From NCBI RefSeq assembly GCF_014211915.1, contig NZ_CP060039.1, positions 2,046,001-2,110,000 of the forward strand: 64,000 bases of DNA. Reading direction: 5' to 3'. This document shows positions 44,619 to 55,516 of the stretch, in pieces (the stretch's first letter is position 1; each line of letters begins with the position of its first letter). This DNA comes from Burkholderia cenocepacia. Lineage in GTDB: Bacteria; Pseudomonadota; Gammaproteobacteria; Burkholderiales; Burkholderiaceae. The position numbers and the translations under genes were made by a program. The notes below the pieces were generated by a model that was given only the letters and a program-made list of their open reading frames with translations, was not told the origin of the DNA and made no database searches.

Positions 44619-45976
44619 CGACGCGAATCACGCAGCGCACGGTGAACCTGCGCACGGCGGCGCTGCGCGCGGCCTGCGCGGTCGCGTTGGCGTTCGCCGC
44701 GCAGCAGGCCGCGGCGCAGCCGCCCGCCGCCGCGGGCAAGACGGTCGTCTATCGCACGCAGGCCGGCGACACGCTGTACGACGTCGCCGCGCGCTATCTG
44801 CAGGGCGCGGACGACTGGCAACTGCTCCAGCAGATCAACGGCGTGCCGGCGCCGAAGCGCCTGCAGCCCGGCATCGCGCTGAAGCTGCCGGTCGCGCGCC
44901 TGCGCAAGGAAAAGCTCACCGCGCGCGTGATCGCGGTGCAGGGCACGGCCGAGCGTGCGTCCGGCGCGGCTTTCGCGCCGCTCGCGAACGATGCGACGCT
45001 CGCCGAAGGCGATCGCGTGCGCACCGGCCCGAACGGCTTCGTGACGATCGAGCTGGCCGACGGCACGCACATGAGCCTGCCGCCCGACAGCCAGCTCGAC
45101 CTGAAGTCGCTGCGCCGCACGGTGCTGACCGGCACGCTCGATCGCGAGTTCGAACTCACGCGCGGCTCGGTCGACAGCGAAGTCACCCACCTGAAGAAAC
45201 GCGACGACCGCTTCCAGATCCGCTCGCCGTCGGTCGTGGCCGGCGTGCGCGGCACGCGCTTTCGCGTGAACTACGACGCGGCCGGCACTGCGACGACGCG
45301 TGTCGAAGTGCTCGACGGCACCGTCGGCGTCGCGGGCGGCCGGCAGCCGGCCGACGCGACGCTCGTGCATGCGAACTTCGGCAGCGTCGCGACGTCGTCT
45401 GGCGCGGTCGGCGCGCCCGTCCAGCTGCTGGGCGCCCCCGCGCTTACGCATCCCGACAAGGTGCAGGACGAGCCCGACGTCGCATTCGACGTCACGCCGC
45501 TCGCGCAGGCGCAAGCGTATCGCGTGCAGCTCGCGCACGATGCGGGGCTGCTCGACCTGTTCCGCGAAACGCGCACCGATTCGCCGCGCGCGGTGTTCCG
45601 CGACGTGCCGAACGGCAACTACTTCGTGCGGATCGCCGCGATCGATGCGAACGGCCTCGAGGGGCTGCCGCGCACCTATGCGTTCGAACGCCGCGTGATG
45701 GGGCTCGACGCGAGCGCGTCGCAGGGCGCGGGCGGTTACGAGTTCCGCTGGTCGCCGAACGGCTCGGGCAAGAATGCGCGTTACCGGTTCGTGCTGTCGC
45801 GCTCGAAGGACCTGAGCGCGCCGGTCGTCGACCAGGTCGGCCTGCACGCGCGCCAGATCACCGTCGCGCACCTGCCGCCGGGCGACTATTTCTGGGCCGT
45901 GACCGTCGAGGAATTCGAAGGCGGCAAGTTCTACGAGAAGACCAGTCCGGTCAGCGCGTTCACGTTGTCGCGCTGA
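44615..45976 (+). CDS. Exported LysM-FecR domain protein
   Basis: 453 residues from GTG 44615 (GGGGGAAC leader, overlapping the regulator stop). Signal peptide (about 1-35), LysM domain (about 46-92; YRTQAGDTLYDVAARYLQGADDWQLL), FecR domain (about 130-240; LAEGDRVRTGPNGFVTIELADGTHMSL and SPSVVAGVRGTRFRVNYD), then one or two beta-rich fibronectin-like repeats (YRVQLAHDAGLLDLFRET; YRFVLSRSKDLSAPVV). Lacking a membrane anchor and a sigma factor partner, it is not a classical FecR anti-sigma; it likely senses or binds peptidoglycan in the periplasm for the co-encoded kinase. Confidence 0.88.
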   Translation: MTTRITQRTVNLRTAALRAACAVALAFAAQQAAAQPPAAAGKTVVYRTQAGDTLYDVAARYLQGADDWQLLQQINGVPAPKRLQPGIALKLPVARLRKEKLTARVIAVQGTAERASGAAFAPLANDATLAEGDRVRTGPNGFVTIELADGTHMSLPPDSQLDLKSLRRTVLTGTLDREFELTRGSVDSEVTHLKKRDDRFQIRSPSVVAGVRGTRFRVNYDAAGTATTRVEVLDGTVGVAGGRQPADATLVHANFGSVATSSGAVGAPVQLLGAPALTHPDKVQDEPDVAFDVTPLAQAQAYRVQLAHDAGLLDLFRETRTDSPRAVFRDVPNGNYFVRIAAIDANGLEGLPRTYAFERRVMGLDASASQGAGGYEFRWSPNGSGKNARYRFVLSRSKDLSAPVVDQVGLHARQITVAHLPPGDYFWAVTVEEFEGGKFYEKTSPVSAFTLSR

Positions 45977-45986
45977 TCCGCGGCGC

Positions 45987-48373
45987 ATGAAACCCGACTC
46001 CGTTTCTCCGCGGCGGCACCTCGGCCGCCGCTTCCTGATCGAATGGATCGCGATCGGCTGCCTCGGGATCGCGGTGATTCTCGTGTGCGCGCTCGGCCGC
46101 CTGTCGTCGAGCGTCGACGGGCTGATCTACGACCGGCTGCTGATGCTGCGCAGCCTGCCGCTGTCGCCCGACGTGGTCGTCGTCGACATCGACAACCAGA
46201 GCGTATCCGCGCTCGGCCGCTGGCCGTGGCCGCGCGACGTGCATGCGCGGCTGCTCGACACGCTTGCGCGCGCGCAGCCGGCCGCGGTCGTCTACGACGT
46301 GCTGTTTACCGAACCATCGTCGGAGGATCGTGCGTTCGCGGACGCGATGAGCCGCGTGCCGACCTTCCTGCCCGTGCTGTTGAGCCCGAGCAGGCGGACG
46401 GCACGCGCTCCGTCGATCCGCCGGTCGCCGCGCTTGCCGCGCGCGCGACGGGGCTGGGCCATATCAATCTCGAAGTCGATCGCGACGGCATCGTGCGCAG
46501 CGTCGCGCTGTTCGAAAGCGACGGCCGCGTGCGCTGGCCGCAACTGATGGTGCCCGTCTATCGCGCGATCCAGGCCGGCCGGCTGCATCCGGTCGGCGGC
46601 GTGCCCGGCGCGGACGCGCACGACCTGTCGCGTGATGCGGCGGGCGAGGGCCGCTACCTGATTCCGTTCAGCCGCAATACGCCCGCGTATCCGACGCTGT
46701 CGTTCGACGACGTGCTCGAAGGGCGCGTGAAACCCGACGCGTTGCGCGGCAAGATCGTCGTCGTCGGCGTGACGGCGTCCGGGCTGTACGATCGCTTCGC
46801 GACGCCGGTGTCCGGCGAGTTCGGCCCGCTCGCCGGCGTGTATATCCATGCCAACGTGCTCGACATGCTGGCGACCGGCAGTGCGATCTCGCCCGCGTCG
46901 CCCTTGGGGCTGTTCGTCGCGTCGCTGCTGCCGCTCGCCGTGTTGCTGGGCGGCTTCCTGATGCTGTCGCCGTGGCGTGCGTTGCTGCTGACGCTGAGCC
47001 TCGCCGCGCTCGCCGTCGTCGCGAGCCTGGCGCTGCTGTTCGAGGCACGCATCTGGCTGACGCCGGCGCCCGCGATCTTCGGGCTGATCGCCGTCTACCC
47101 GATCTGGAATTGGCGGCGGCTGGAAATGACGATGTCGTACCTGCGCCGCGAGCTGCAGAAGCTCGCCGACGAGCCGCACCTGCTGCCCGAGGCGCCGCGC
47201 ACGCGCAGCGTCGGCGGCGACGTGCTGGAGCGGCAGATGGCGCTGATGGCGCAGGCCGCACAGCGTGTGCAGGACATGAAGCGCTTCGTGTGGGACAGCC
47301 TCGACAGCATGCCCGAGCCGATCTTCGTGACCGACCTCGCCGGCACCGTGCTGATCGCCAACCATGCGGCGAAACGCTACGGGTCGCGGCTCGCGCTGCC
47401 GCTGCCGGAAGGGCGGCCGCTGCGCACCGCGCTCGGCGAGCTGACGTTCATGAAGACCGTCGACGGCAACGCCGAGCACGACGCGGCGATCCGCGAGCAC
47501 TGGCCGGCCGTGCTCGACCCGACGCTCGAGGCCGAGCACGACGCGATGGCGCGCGGCATCGAGGTGCGCGATCGCGACGGGCTCGACCATCTGCTACGCT
47601 ACGCGGCATGTACGAACGCGCAAGGGCGCGTGACCGGCTGGATTGCCGGCCTCGTCGACGTGACCGAGCTGCACGCGGCCGAGCGGCAGCGCGAGGAAGC
47701 GCTGCACCGGCTGTCGCACGACATGCGTTCGCCGCAGTCGTCGATCCTCGCACTGGTCGAGATCGAGCGCGACCGCGTCGAAAGCGACGCGATGCGCGGG
47801 CTGCTCGCGCGAATCGAGCGCTATGCGCACCGCGCGCTGTCGCTCGCCGACGAGTTCGTGCAACTGGCGCGCGCCGAGTCGCAGGCGTACCAGCTCGAGG
47901 TGACGAGCCTCGTCGACGTGCTGATCGACGCGAGCGACGAGGTGTGGCCGCAGGCGCAGGCGAAGCACATCCGCGTGGAGACCGGCGTGGGCACCGACAT
48001 GTGTTGGGTGCGCGCGGACCGCTCGCTGATCACGCGCGCCTTCGTGAACCTGCTGAACAATGCGGTCAAATACAGTCCGTCCGACACGGTGATCACGTGT
48101 ACGCTGACGGTCGAGCACGCATCGAAGCGGATGTTCTGTACGATTCGCGATCAGGGGTACGGCATTGCGCCGGAAGATCAGCGGCATCTGTTCGAGCGTT
48201 TCAAGCGATTCCATGCCGGCGAGCGGCCCGAAATCTCGGGTTCCGGGCTCGGCATGGCGTTCGTGAAGACGGTCGTCACGCGCCATGGGGGCAGCGTGTC
48301 GGTCGACAGCGAAGTGGGTGTCGGCACCGCGGTGACGGTGTCGCTGCCCGCGATCGACGAGCCGTCCGCCTGA
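45987..48373 (+). pseudogene. CHASE2-domain sensor histidine kinase, single-base frameshift
   Basis: Signal anchor and CHASE2 N-half are read from ATG 45987 (FLIEWIAIGCLGIAVILVCALG, VVVVDIDNQSVSALGRWPWPRDVHARLLD), but this frame ends at 46547. The continuation (GHINLEVDRDGIVRSV, three membrane helices, a PAS-like segment, HisKA with RLSHDMRSPQSSI, and HATPase with GIAPEDQRHLFERFKRF) is in the -1 frame to 48373. Total 2387 nt is one short of 796 codons. Adding a C to CCC at 46385-46387 restores LLSPEQADGT and a 795-residue kinase. It should signal to the regulator at 43914. Could be miscalled sequence, or a truly dead gene. Confidence 0.8.
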
Positions 48374-48410
48374 CAGGGCCGGGCGCGACGGCAGGCATTT
48401 GGGGAAAGTC

Positions 48411-49025
48411 ATGAGAAAGCAATGGGCAGCGACCGCGCTGGCGGCGTCGCTGTTGACGGGTTGCGCCGGCGTGACGAGCGGCGTGAGTGCGGTCGGGCAG
48501 CCGAATGCGTTTGCATCCGGTGCGCACGGCTACGACTTCGCGCGGACGGCCGCACAGGCGGACGACGCCGAATACCGGCAGATCGAGACGCTCGTGCGCG
48601 ACGAGCTCGCGCGTCGCGGCTTCGATGCGCAGCCGCTCAAGGACGCGCGTTACCGGCTGTCGATCGCGTACGCGACGCAGCCGGCGGCGGTCGCGGCGAG
48701 CGCCGAGCGGTGCGGCGCGGCGAGCAGCGCGTGCGTGACGGTCGACGGGCCCGCGCCGTTCGCGCTGCCGTTCATGGGCCGCGTGTACCGTCACGTGCTG
48801 ACGCTGCGCTTCGTCGATGCGAAATCGGGCGCCGACGTCTATCGCGTGTCGGCGTCGCTGCGCGATCGCGATCCCGGTACGCAGCAGGCCGCGCCGGCGC
48901 TCGTGAAGAGCGCGCTGGCGAAGGTGCCGTTCGGCGACGGCAGCGGCTGGCTGGTCAAGACGAAAAAAGACGACGCGGGCGGCATGCCGGGCGTCGTCTC
49001 CGTGAAGCCGGCCGACGCGCGCTGA
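48411..49025 (+). CDS. DUF4136-type lipoprotein
   Basis: 204 residues from ATG 48411 (GGGGAAAGTC leader; a second possible start at 48399). Lipobox LTGC follows a short signal. The mature part (YDFARTAAQADDAEYRQIETLVRDELARRGFDAQPLKDARYRLSIAYATQP) has the beta-alpha pattern of DUF4136 lipoproteins, whose role is unknown. It follows the kinase by 37 bp and precedes a terminator, so it is the last gene of the signalling locus. Confidence 0.75.
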   Translation: MRKQWAATALAASLLTGCAGVTSGVSAVGQPNAFASGAHGYDFARTAAQADDAEYRQIETLVRDELARRGFDAQPLKDARYRLSIAYATQPAAVAASAERCGAASSACVTVDGPAPFALPFMGRVYRHVLTLRFVDAKSGADVYRVSASLRDRDPGTQQAAPALVKSALAKVPFGDGSGWLVKTKKDDAGGMPGVVSVKPADAR

Positions 49026-49048
49026 AGCGGCGGCCGTGAGGTGAGGGC

Positions 49049-49068
49049 GGGCGCGCCGGAGCGCGCCC
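49049..49068. terminator. Bidirectional hairpin terminator
   Basis: Perfect 8-bp stem GGGCGCGC/GCGCGCCC with a CGGA tetraloop and TT after it, between the convergent lipoprotein gene and galU. Confidence 0.75.
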
Positions 49069-49077
49069 TTGCCGCGT

Positions 49078-49962
49078 TCAGACGGTCGGTTGGGCGCCGT
49101 CGCGGGTGCGCAGGTACGTCTCGAATTCCGCACCGACTTCCGGGTGGCGCAGCGCGAATTCGACCGTCGCCTTCAGGTAGCCGAGCTTGCTGCCGCAGTC
49201 GTAGCGCGTGCCCTGGTACTTGTAGGCCAGCACCTGCTCGTCGGCGAGCAGCGCCTGGATCGCATCGGTGAGCTGCAGTTCGCCGCCCGCGCCCGGCTTC
49301 AGCGCGCGCAGGTGATCGAAGATCCGCGGCTTCAGCACGTAGCGGCCGACCACGCCGAGGTTCGACGGCGCGACTTCCGGCGCCGGCTTCTCGACGATCG
49401 CCGACATCTTGACGATCGACTCTTCCCATTCCTTGCCGTCGACGATCCCGTACGACTTCGTCTCCGACGGCGGGATCTCTTCGACGCCGATCACCGAGCT
49501 GTGATAGTGGTCGAACACGTCGACCATCTGCTTCATCACCGGCGGGTTGCCGTCGAGCAGATCGTCCGCGAGGATCACCGCGAACGGGTTGTCGGCGACG
49601 AGCTTTTCCGCGCACAGCACCGCATGGCCGAGGCCGAGCGCTTCCGGCTGGCGCACGTAGAAGCAGTCGACATGGCTCGGCTTGATGCTGCGCACGAGTT
49701 CGAGCAGCTTTTCCTTGCCGCGCGCCTCGAGTTCGGCCTCGACCTCGTACGACTTGTCGAAGTGGTCCTCGATCGCGCGCTTGCTGCGCCCGGTGACGAA
49801 GATCATCTCGGTAATGCCGGCCGCGATCGCTTCCTCGACCGCGTACTGGATCAGCGGCTTGTCGACGACCGGCAGCATTTCCTTCGGGCTCGCCTTCGTT
49901 GCCGGGAGGAACCGCGTGCCGAGACCGGCAACGGGGAATACCGCCTTGGTGACTTTCAACAT
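49078..49962 (-). CDS. galU: UTP--glucose-1-phosphate uridylyltransferase
   Basis: 294 residues, usual length. Nucleotidyl-transferase motif [21 protein letters not shown] at residues 12-32 and the substrate/metal segment [14 protein letters not shown]. Makes UDP-glucose for exopolysaccharide, LPS and galactose metabolism. Not operonic with valS despite the same strand, since a promoter-like palindrome sits in the 87-bp gap. Confidence 0.97.
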   Translation of the reverse strand: MLKVTKAVFPVAGLGTRFLPATKASPKEMLPVVDKPLIQYAVEEAIAAGITEMIFVTGRSKRAIEDHFDKSYEVEAELEARGKEKLLELVRSIKPSHVDCFYVRQPEALGLGHAVLCAEKLVADNPFAVILADDLLDGNPPVMKQMVDVFDHYHSSVIGVEEIPPSETKSYGIVDGKEWEESIVKMSAIVEKPAPEVAPSNLGVVGRYVLKPRIFDHLRALKPGAGGELQLTDAIQALLADEQVLAYKYQGTRYDCGSKLGYLKATVEFALRHPEVGAEFETYLRTRDGAQPTV

Positions 49963-50005
49963 GATCGAACCTTTATTCCTGTAATCGACTTGTCAGACGG
50001 TCTAT

Positions 50006-50029
50006 GTTCACGTTCGCATTATAGTGAAC
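50006..50029 (-). promoter_or_regulatory. galU promoter with overlapping palindrome
   Basis: On the minus strand TATAAT (complement of 50018-50023) is a perfect -10, 55 bp before the galU start. It lies within the inverted repeat GTTCAC-N12-GTGAAC (50006-50011, 50024-50029), which could be an operator. No clear -35 was seen. Confidence 0.55.
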
Positions 50030-50049
50030 GCAAATGACCTTACCGTTTG

Positions 50050-52917
50050 TTACGCAGGCAACCGATCGAGCTGCGCACGCAGTTTTTCGAGCATGCTCTG
50101 GAATTCCGCGACGCGTTTCTGCTCCTGTTCGACCACGGCCGGCGGTGCTTTCGCAACGAAAGCCTCGTTGCCGAGCTTCGCGTTGCACTTCGCGATCTCG
50201 CCCGTCAGGCGCGTGATTTCCTTCGACAGGCGCTCGCGCTCGGCCGCGACGTCGATTTCCACCTTCAGCACCAGCTTGTTCGGGCCGACGATCGCGATCG
50301 GCGCGCCGTGCGCTTGCTGGTCGAGCGCGGCTTCGTCCGCGAGGATCTGCACTTCCGACAGGCGCGCGAGCGCCTGGACGTACGGCGCGAACGAGCGCAG
50401 GCGCTCGGCGTCGCCGGCCGCCAGCAGCGGCACCTTGGTCGCGGGCGACAGGTTCATCTCGCCGCGCAGGTTGCGGCACGCGTCGACGATCGCCTTCAGG
50501 TCTGCCGCCCACTGCTCGGATGCCTCGTCGAGCTTCTGCAGGTTCGCGACCGGGTACGCCTGCGTCATCAGCGACGCCTCGCCGTCGGCCTTGCCCTGCG
50601 GATAGCGGCCGGCGAGCGGCGCGACCTTCTGCCAGAGCGCTTCGGTGATGAACGGGATGACCGGGTGCGCGAGGCGCAGCACCGTTTCCAGCACGCGCAG
50701 CAGCGTGCGGCGGGTGGCGCGCTGCTGTTCCGGCGTGCCGTTCTGGATCTGCACCTTCGCGAGTTCGAGATACCAGTCGCAGTACTCGTCCCACACGAAC
50801 TTGTAGATGCTGCTCGCGATGTTGTCGAAGCGGTAATCGGCGAAACCCTTCGCGATGTCGGCTTCGGTGCGCTGCAAGAGCGACACGATCCAGCGGTCGG
50901 CCGCCGAGAAGTCGAGGTAGCCGCCGGGGCCGCAGTCGCCCGCGCCGCACACTTCCGGCTTGTCGTTGCCGCAGTCGTGGCCTTCGCAGTTCATCAGCAC
51001 GAAGCGCGTCGCGTTCCACAGCTTGTTGCAGAAGTTGCGATAGCCTTCGCAGCGCGCGAGGTCGAAGTTCACGTTGCGGCCGAGCGTCGCCATCGACGCC
51101 ATCGTGAAGCGCAGCGCGTCGGTGCCGAACGCGGGGATGCCGTCCGGGAATTCCTTGCGCGTCTTCTTCTCGATGGTCGCGGCCTGCTTCGGGTTCATCA
51201 GGCCCGTCGTGCGCTTCGCGACCAGCGTGTCGAGGTCGATGCCGTCGACGATGTCGATCGGGTCGAGCGTGTTGCCCTTGCTCTTCGACATCTTCTGGCC
51301 TTCCGCGTCGCGCACGAGGCCGTGCACGTAGACGGTATGGAACGGCACCTTGCCGGTGAAGTGCGTCGTCATCATCACCATCCGGGCGACCCAGAAGAAG
51401 ATGATGTCGAAGCCGGTGACGAGCACCGACGACGGCAGGAAGTGCTGCAGCTCAGGCGTTTCGTTGGGCCAGCCGAGCGACGAGAACGGCACGAGTGCCG
51501 ACGAGAACCACGTGTCGAGCACGTCCTCGTCGCGCTTGAGCGCGCCTGCATAACCCTTCGCCGCGGCCTGCGCACGCGCTTCTTCCTCGTCGCGCGCGAC
51601 GAACACCTCGCCGTTCTCGCCGTACCATGCGGGAATCTGGTGACCCCACCACAGCTGGCGCGAGATGCACCAGTCCTGGATGTTCTCGAGCCACTGGTAG
51701 TAGGTGGTCGTCCAGTTTTCCGGCACGAACCTGATCTGGCCGCTGCGCACGACGTCGAGCGACGTTTCGGTGATCGACTTGCCCGGGTTGAACGTGCCTT
51801 CCGGCGCCGGCTTCGTCATCGCGACGAACCACTGGTCGGTCAGCATCGGTTCGATCACGACGCCCGTGCGGTCGCCGCGCGGCACCATCAGCTTGTGCGG
51901 CTTCACCGAGTCGAGGAAGCCCTGCGCGTCGAGGTCGGCCACGATCGCCTTGCGCGCGTCGAAGCGGTCGAGGCCGCGATACTGCTCGGGGCCGTTGTCG
52001 TTGATCTTCGCGTCGAGCGTCAGGATCTCGATCGGCGCGAGCTTGTGGCGCAGGCCGACCTGATAGTCGTTGAAGTCGTGCGCGGGCGTGACCTTCACGA
52101 CGCCGGTGCCGAACTCGCGGTCGACGTAGTCGTCGGCGATCACCGGGATCTCGCGGCCCGTCAGCGGCAGCGTGACGAGCTTGCCGATCAGGTGCGCGTA
52201 GCGCTCGTCTTCCGGGTGAACCATCAGCGCGACGTCGCCGAGCATCGTCTCGGGACGCGTGGTGGCGACCGTCAGCGAGCCCGAGCCGTCGACGAGCGGG
52301 TAGCGGATGTGCCACAGGTGGCCGTTTTCTTCCTCGCTGACGACTTCGAGATCCGACACGGCGGTCATCAGCACCGGATCCCAGTTGACGAGGCGCTTGC
52401 CGCGATAGATCAGGCCCTGTTCATACAGCGTGACGAACACGTCGCGCACGGCGGCCGACATCTTGTCGTCCATCGTGAAGTATTCGCGCGACCAGTCGGT
52501 CGACGCGCCGAGGCGGCGCACCTGGCCGGTGATCGTCGAGCCGGACTGCTGCTTCCACTCCCACACGCGCTCGACGAACTTCTCGCGGCCGAGGTCGTGG
52601 CGCGACACGCCCTGCGCGTCGAGCTGGCGCTCGACCACGATCTGCGTGGCGATCCCCGCGTGGTCGGTGCCGGGCACCCACAGCGTGTTCTCGCCGAGCA
52701 TCCGGTGATAGCGGGCGAGGCCGTCCATGATCGTCTGGTTGAACGCGTGGCCCATGTGCAGCGTGCCCGTCACGTTCGGCGGCGGCAACTGGATCGCGAA
52801 ATCGGGGCGGGCCGGATCGAATGCCGGGGCGGCATAGCCGCGTTTTTCCCACTCCGGCCCCCATTGGGACTCGATGGTATGGGGCTCGAAGCTCTTCGCA
52901 AGCGTGTTGTCGCTCAT
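50050..52917 (-). CDS. valS: Valyl-tRNA synthetase
   Basis: 955 residues from ATG 52917 (an in-frame start at 52965 would add an unconserved leader). Class I motifs: [15 protein letters not shown] (HIGH) near residue 45-60 and [14 protein letters not shown] (KMSKS). Editing domain, anticodon-binding domain and a C-terminal coiled coil ([24 protein letters not shown]) are all in place. Charges tRNA-Val in the cytoplasm. Divergent from uvrD. Confidence 0.98.
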   Translation of the reverse strand: MSDNTLAKSFEPHTIESQWGPEWEKRGYAAPAFDPARPDFAIQLPPPNVTGTLHMGHAFNQTIMDGLARYHRMLGENTLWVPGTDHAGIATQIVVERQLDAQGVSRHDLGREKFVERVWEWKQQSGSTITGQVRRLGASTDWSREYFTMDDKMSAAVRDVFVTLYEQGLIYRGKRLVNWDPVLMTAVSDLEVVSEEENGHLWHIRYPLVDGSGSLTVATTRPETMLGDVALMVHPEDERYAHLIGKLVTLPLTGREIPVIADDYVDREFGTGVVKVTPAHDFNDYQVGLRHKLAPIEILTLDAKINDNGPEQYRGLDRFDARKAIVADLDAQGFLDSVKPHKLMVPRGDRTGVVIEPMLTDQWFVAMTKPAPEGTFNPGKSITETSLDVVRSGQIRFVPENWTTTYYQWLENIQDWCISRQLWWGHQIPAWYGENGEVFVARDEEEARAQAAAKGYAGALKRDEDVLDTWFSSALVPFSSLGWPNETPELQHFLPSSVLVTGFDIIFFWVARMVMMTTHFTGKVPFHTVYVHGLVRDAEGQKMSKSKGNTLDPIDIVDGIDLDTLVAKRTTGLMNPKQAATIEKKTRKEFPDGIPAFGTDALRFTMASMATLGRNVNFDLARCEGYRNFCNKLWNATRFVLMNCEGHDCGNDKPEVCGAGDCGPGGYLDFSAADRWIVSLLQRTEADIAKGFADYRFDNIASSIYKFVWDEYCDWYLELAKVQIQNGTPEQQRATRRTLLRVLETVLRLAHPVIPFITEALWQKVAPLAGRYPQGKADGEASLMTQAYPVANLQKLDEASEQWAADLKAIVDACRNLRGEMNLSPATKVPLLAAGDAERLRSFAPYVQALARLSEVQILADEAALDQQAHGAPIAIVGPNKLVLKVEIDVAAERERLSKEITRLTGEIAKCNAKLGNEAFVAKAPPAVVEQEQKRVAEFQSMLEKLRAQLDRLPA

Positions 52918-52964
52918 GTTGGAAATCTGCCGAAAAATGCGTGAATTGGATGCCGAATCTGACA

Positions 52965-52970
52965 ATTATA
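52965..52970 (-). promoter_or_regulatory. Candidate -10 box for valS
   Basis: TATAAT on the minus strand, 47 bp before the valS ATG; the matching -35 is weak. Confidence 0.45.
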
Positions 52971-53107
52971 AATGGATGCCCATCGGCCAGCCATCGCCTT
53001 GCCGGCGCGGGCCTGTCGGGACGCGGCCGAAACGTGTCCGCAATCCGCTCGCAACATGCAGGCAGCGTGCGACCGAACGGATCGGAAACGGCATCGCGCG
53101 GCCGACT

Positions 53108-53113
53108 TATAAT
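53108..53113 (+). promoter_or_regulatory. Candidate -10 box for uvrD
   Basis: TATAAT 39 bp before the helicase ATG, with GC-rich flanks and no strong -35. Confidence 0.45.
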
Positions 53114-53152
53114 GTCGGGTCCGCATTTTTCTCGCCCGTCAGCTGCCGCTCC

Positions 53153-55516
53153 ATGCCCGATCTGCTCGCCAATCTGAACCCCGAACAACTCGCCGCCGTC
53201 ACGTTGCCGAACGAACCGGCGCTGATCCTCGCAGGGGCGGGCAGCGGCAAGACCCGCGTGCTGATCACGCGCATCGCGTGGCTGATCCAGCAGGGCTATG
53301 CGTCGCCGCCCACCGTGCTCGCCGTCACCTTCACGAACAAGGCCGCGCGCGAGATGATGGCGCGCCTGTCGGCGATGATGCCGATCGACACGCGCGGGAT
53401 GTGGATCGGCACGTTCCACGGCCTGTGCAACCGGATGCTGCGTACGCACTGGCGCGACGCCGGCCTGCCGCAGACCTTCCAGATCCTCGACACGGCCGAC
53501 CAGCTGTCCGCGATCAAGCGGTTGATGAAGGCGGCGAACGTCGACGACGAAAAGTACCCGCCGAAGAACGTCCAGTACTTCATCAACAACGCGAAGGAGC
53601 AGGGGCTGCGCCCGGACAAGGTCGACGCGACCGACAACTTCAACCGCAAGTTCGTCGAGCTGTACCAGGCGTACGACCAGCAGTGCCAGCGCGAAGGCGT
53701 CGTCGATTTCCCCGAGCTGCTGCTGCGCTGCTACGAGCTGCTCGCGTACAACGCGCCGCTGCGCGCGCACTACCAGGCGCGCTTCCGGCACATCCTCGTC
53801 GACGAGTTCCAGGACACCAACAAGCTGCAGTACGCGTGGCTCAAGATGCTCGCGGGCGGCGAGAACGCGATCTTCGCGGTCGGCGACGACGACCAGTCGA
53901 TCTATGCGTTCCGCGGCGCGAACGTCGGCAACATGCGCGATTTCGAAGACGAATTCCGCGTGCGCAACCTGATCAAGCTCGAGCAGAACTACCGTTCGCA
54001 CGGCAACATCCTCGACGCGGCGAACCAGCTGATCTCGAACAACGCGCACCGCCTCGGCAAGAACCTGCGTACCGATGCTGGCCACGGCGAGCCGGTGCGC
54101 GTGTACGAAGCCAGCACCGATTCGCAGGAAGCCGGCTGGATCGTCGAGGAGATCCGTTCGCTGATCAATACCGGGATGGCGCGCAGCGAAGTGGCCGTCC
54201 TGTACCGTAGCAACGCGCAATCGCGCTCGATCGAGCACACGCTGATGTCGTCGGGCATTCCATACCGCGTGTACGGCGGCCTGCGCTTTTTCGAGCGACA
54301 GGAAGTGAAGCACGCGCTCGCGTACCTGCGCCTGATCGACAACCCGAACGACGACACGGCATTCGCGCGCGTCGTGAACTTCCCGACCCGCGGCATCGGC
54401 GCGCGCTCGATCGAGCAACTGGCCGACGCCGCGCGCCTGTACGGCTGCTCGATGGCCGCCGCGATTCCGTACGTGACCGGCAAGGCCGGCACGAGCCTCG
54501 GCGGGTTCGCGAACCTGATCGCGAAGATGCGTGCCGACACGCAGCACATGAACCTGCCCGACACCGTCGAACACATCGTGCGCGCGAGCGGCCTCGCCGA
54601 TTTCTACCAGGGCGAGCGCGAAGGCCAGGATCGCCTCGAAAACCTGCAGGAGCTCGTGAACGCGGCCACCGCGTTCATCGCCGAGGAAGGCTACGGGCTC
54701 GACACGCCGGCCCGCTCGATCCCGCTGCGCGCGGGCGCGATCGCAGCGCCCGAGCTCGGCACCGCAACCGACGATCCGGCGGTCGAGGTGCTCGACCCGG
54801 CGTCGCCCGCCGACCCGTCACAGAACCCCGACACGATGACGCCGCTCGCCGGCTTCCTGTCGCACGCGTCGCTGGAGGCCGGCGACAATCAGGCGCAGGC
54901 CGGCCAGGACGCCGTGCAGCTGATGACGGTGCACGCGGCGAAGGGGCTCGAGTTCTCGGCCGTGTTCATCACGGGCCTCGAGGAGGGGTTGTTCCCGCAC
55001 GAGAACAGCGTGCTCGAATCGGACGGCCTCGAGGAAGAGCGCCGGCTGATGTACGTCGCGATCACGCGCGCGAAGGAGCGGCTCTACCTGTCGTTCGCGC
55101 AAAGCCGGATGCTGCACGGCCAGACCCGCTACAACGTGCGCTCGCGCTTCTTCGACGAACTGCCGGAGCACGTGCTGAAGTGGCTCACGCCGAAGGTCGA
55201 GGCCGGGTCGCGCTGGGGCGGGCGTTCGGACAACGCCGGGTACGGGCGCGACTGGTTCGCGCGGCCGGGCGGCGGCAGTCGCGAGCAGATCGTCGATGCG
55301 GCCGTGTCCGCGCCGCTGCCCGCGTTCGCGGACAAGCAGCGCGCGGCCGACGCCGGCTTCCGGGTCGGCCAGCAGGTCTTCCACACCAAGTTCGGCGAAG
55401 GCACGGTCACCGCGCTCGAAGGCAACGGCACCGATGCGAAGGCGCAGGTGAAGTTCAAGCGCCACGGCGAGAAATGGCTCGCGCTCGCGGTCGCGAAACT
55501 GCAGGCGGTGGAATGA
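53153..55516 (+). CDS. uvrD: ATP-dependent DNA helicase, UvrD/PcrA type
   Basis: 787 residues, superfamily 1A helicase. Motif I AGAGSGKT (27-34), Ia TFTNKAA, II VDEFQDTN, III VGDDDQSIYAFRGA, IV NYRSHGNIL, V TVHAAKGLEF, VI VAITRAKERLYLSFAQ are all present. A C-terminal Tudor-like segment (GFRVGQQVFHTKFGEGTV) is typical of PcrA/UvrD. Unwinds DNA in nucleotide-excision and mismatch repair. Its stop overlaps the start of the nucleosidase gene. Confidence 0.97.
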   Translation: MPDLLANLNPEQLAAVTLPNEPALILAGAGSGKTRVLITRIAWLIQQGYASPPTVLAVTFTNKAAREMMARLSAMMPIDTRGMWIGTFHGLCNRMLRTHWRDAGLPQTFQILDTADQLSAIKRLMKAANVDDEKYPPKNVQYFINNAKEQGLRPDKVDATDNFNRKFVELYQAYDQQCQREGVVDFPELLLRCYELLAYNAPLRAHYQARFRHILVDEFQDTNKLQYAWLKMLAGGENAIFAVGDDDQSIYAFRGANVGNMRDFEDEFRVRNLIKLEQNYRSHGNILDAANQLISNNAHRLGKNLRTDAGHGEPVRVYEASTDSQEAGWIVEEIRSLINTGMARSEVAVLYRSNAQSRSIEHTLMSSGIPYRVYGGLRFFERQEVKHALAYLRLIDNPNDDTAFARVVNFPTRGIGARSIEQLADAARLYGCSMAAAIPYVTGKAGTSLGGFANLIAKMRADTQHMNLPDTVEHIVRASGLADFYQGEREGQDRLENLQELVNAATAFIAEEGYGLDTPARSIPLRAGAIAAPELGTATDDPAVEVLDPASPADPSQNPDTMTPLAGFLSHASLEAGDNQAQAGQDAVQLMTVHAAKGLEFSAVFITGLEEGLFPHENSVLESDGLEEERRLMYVAITRAKERLYLSFAQSRMLHGQTRYNVRSRFFDELPEHVLKWLTPKVEAGSRWGGRSDNAGYGRDWFARPGGGSREQIVDAAVSAPLPAFADKQRAADAGFRVGQQVFHTKFGEGTVTALEGNGTDAKAQVKFKRHGEKWLALAVAKLQAVE

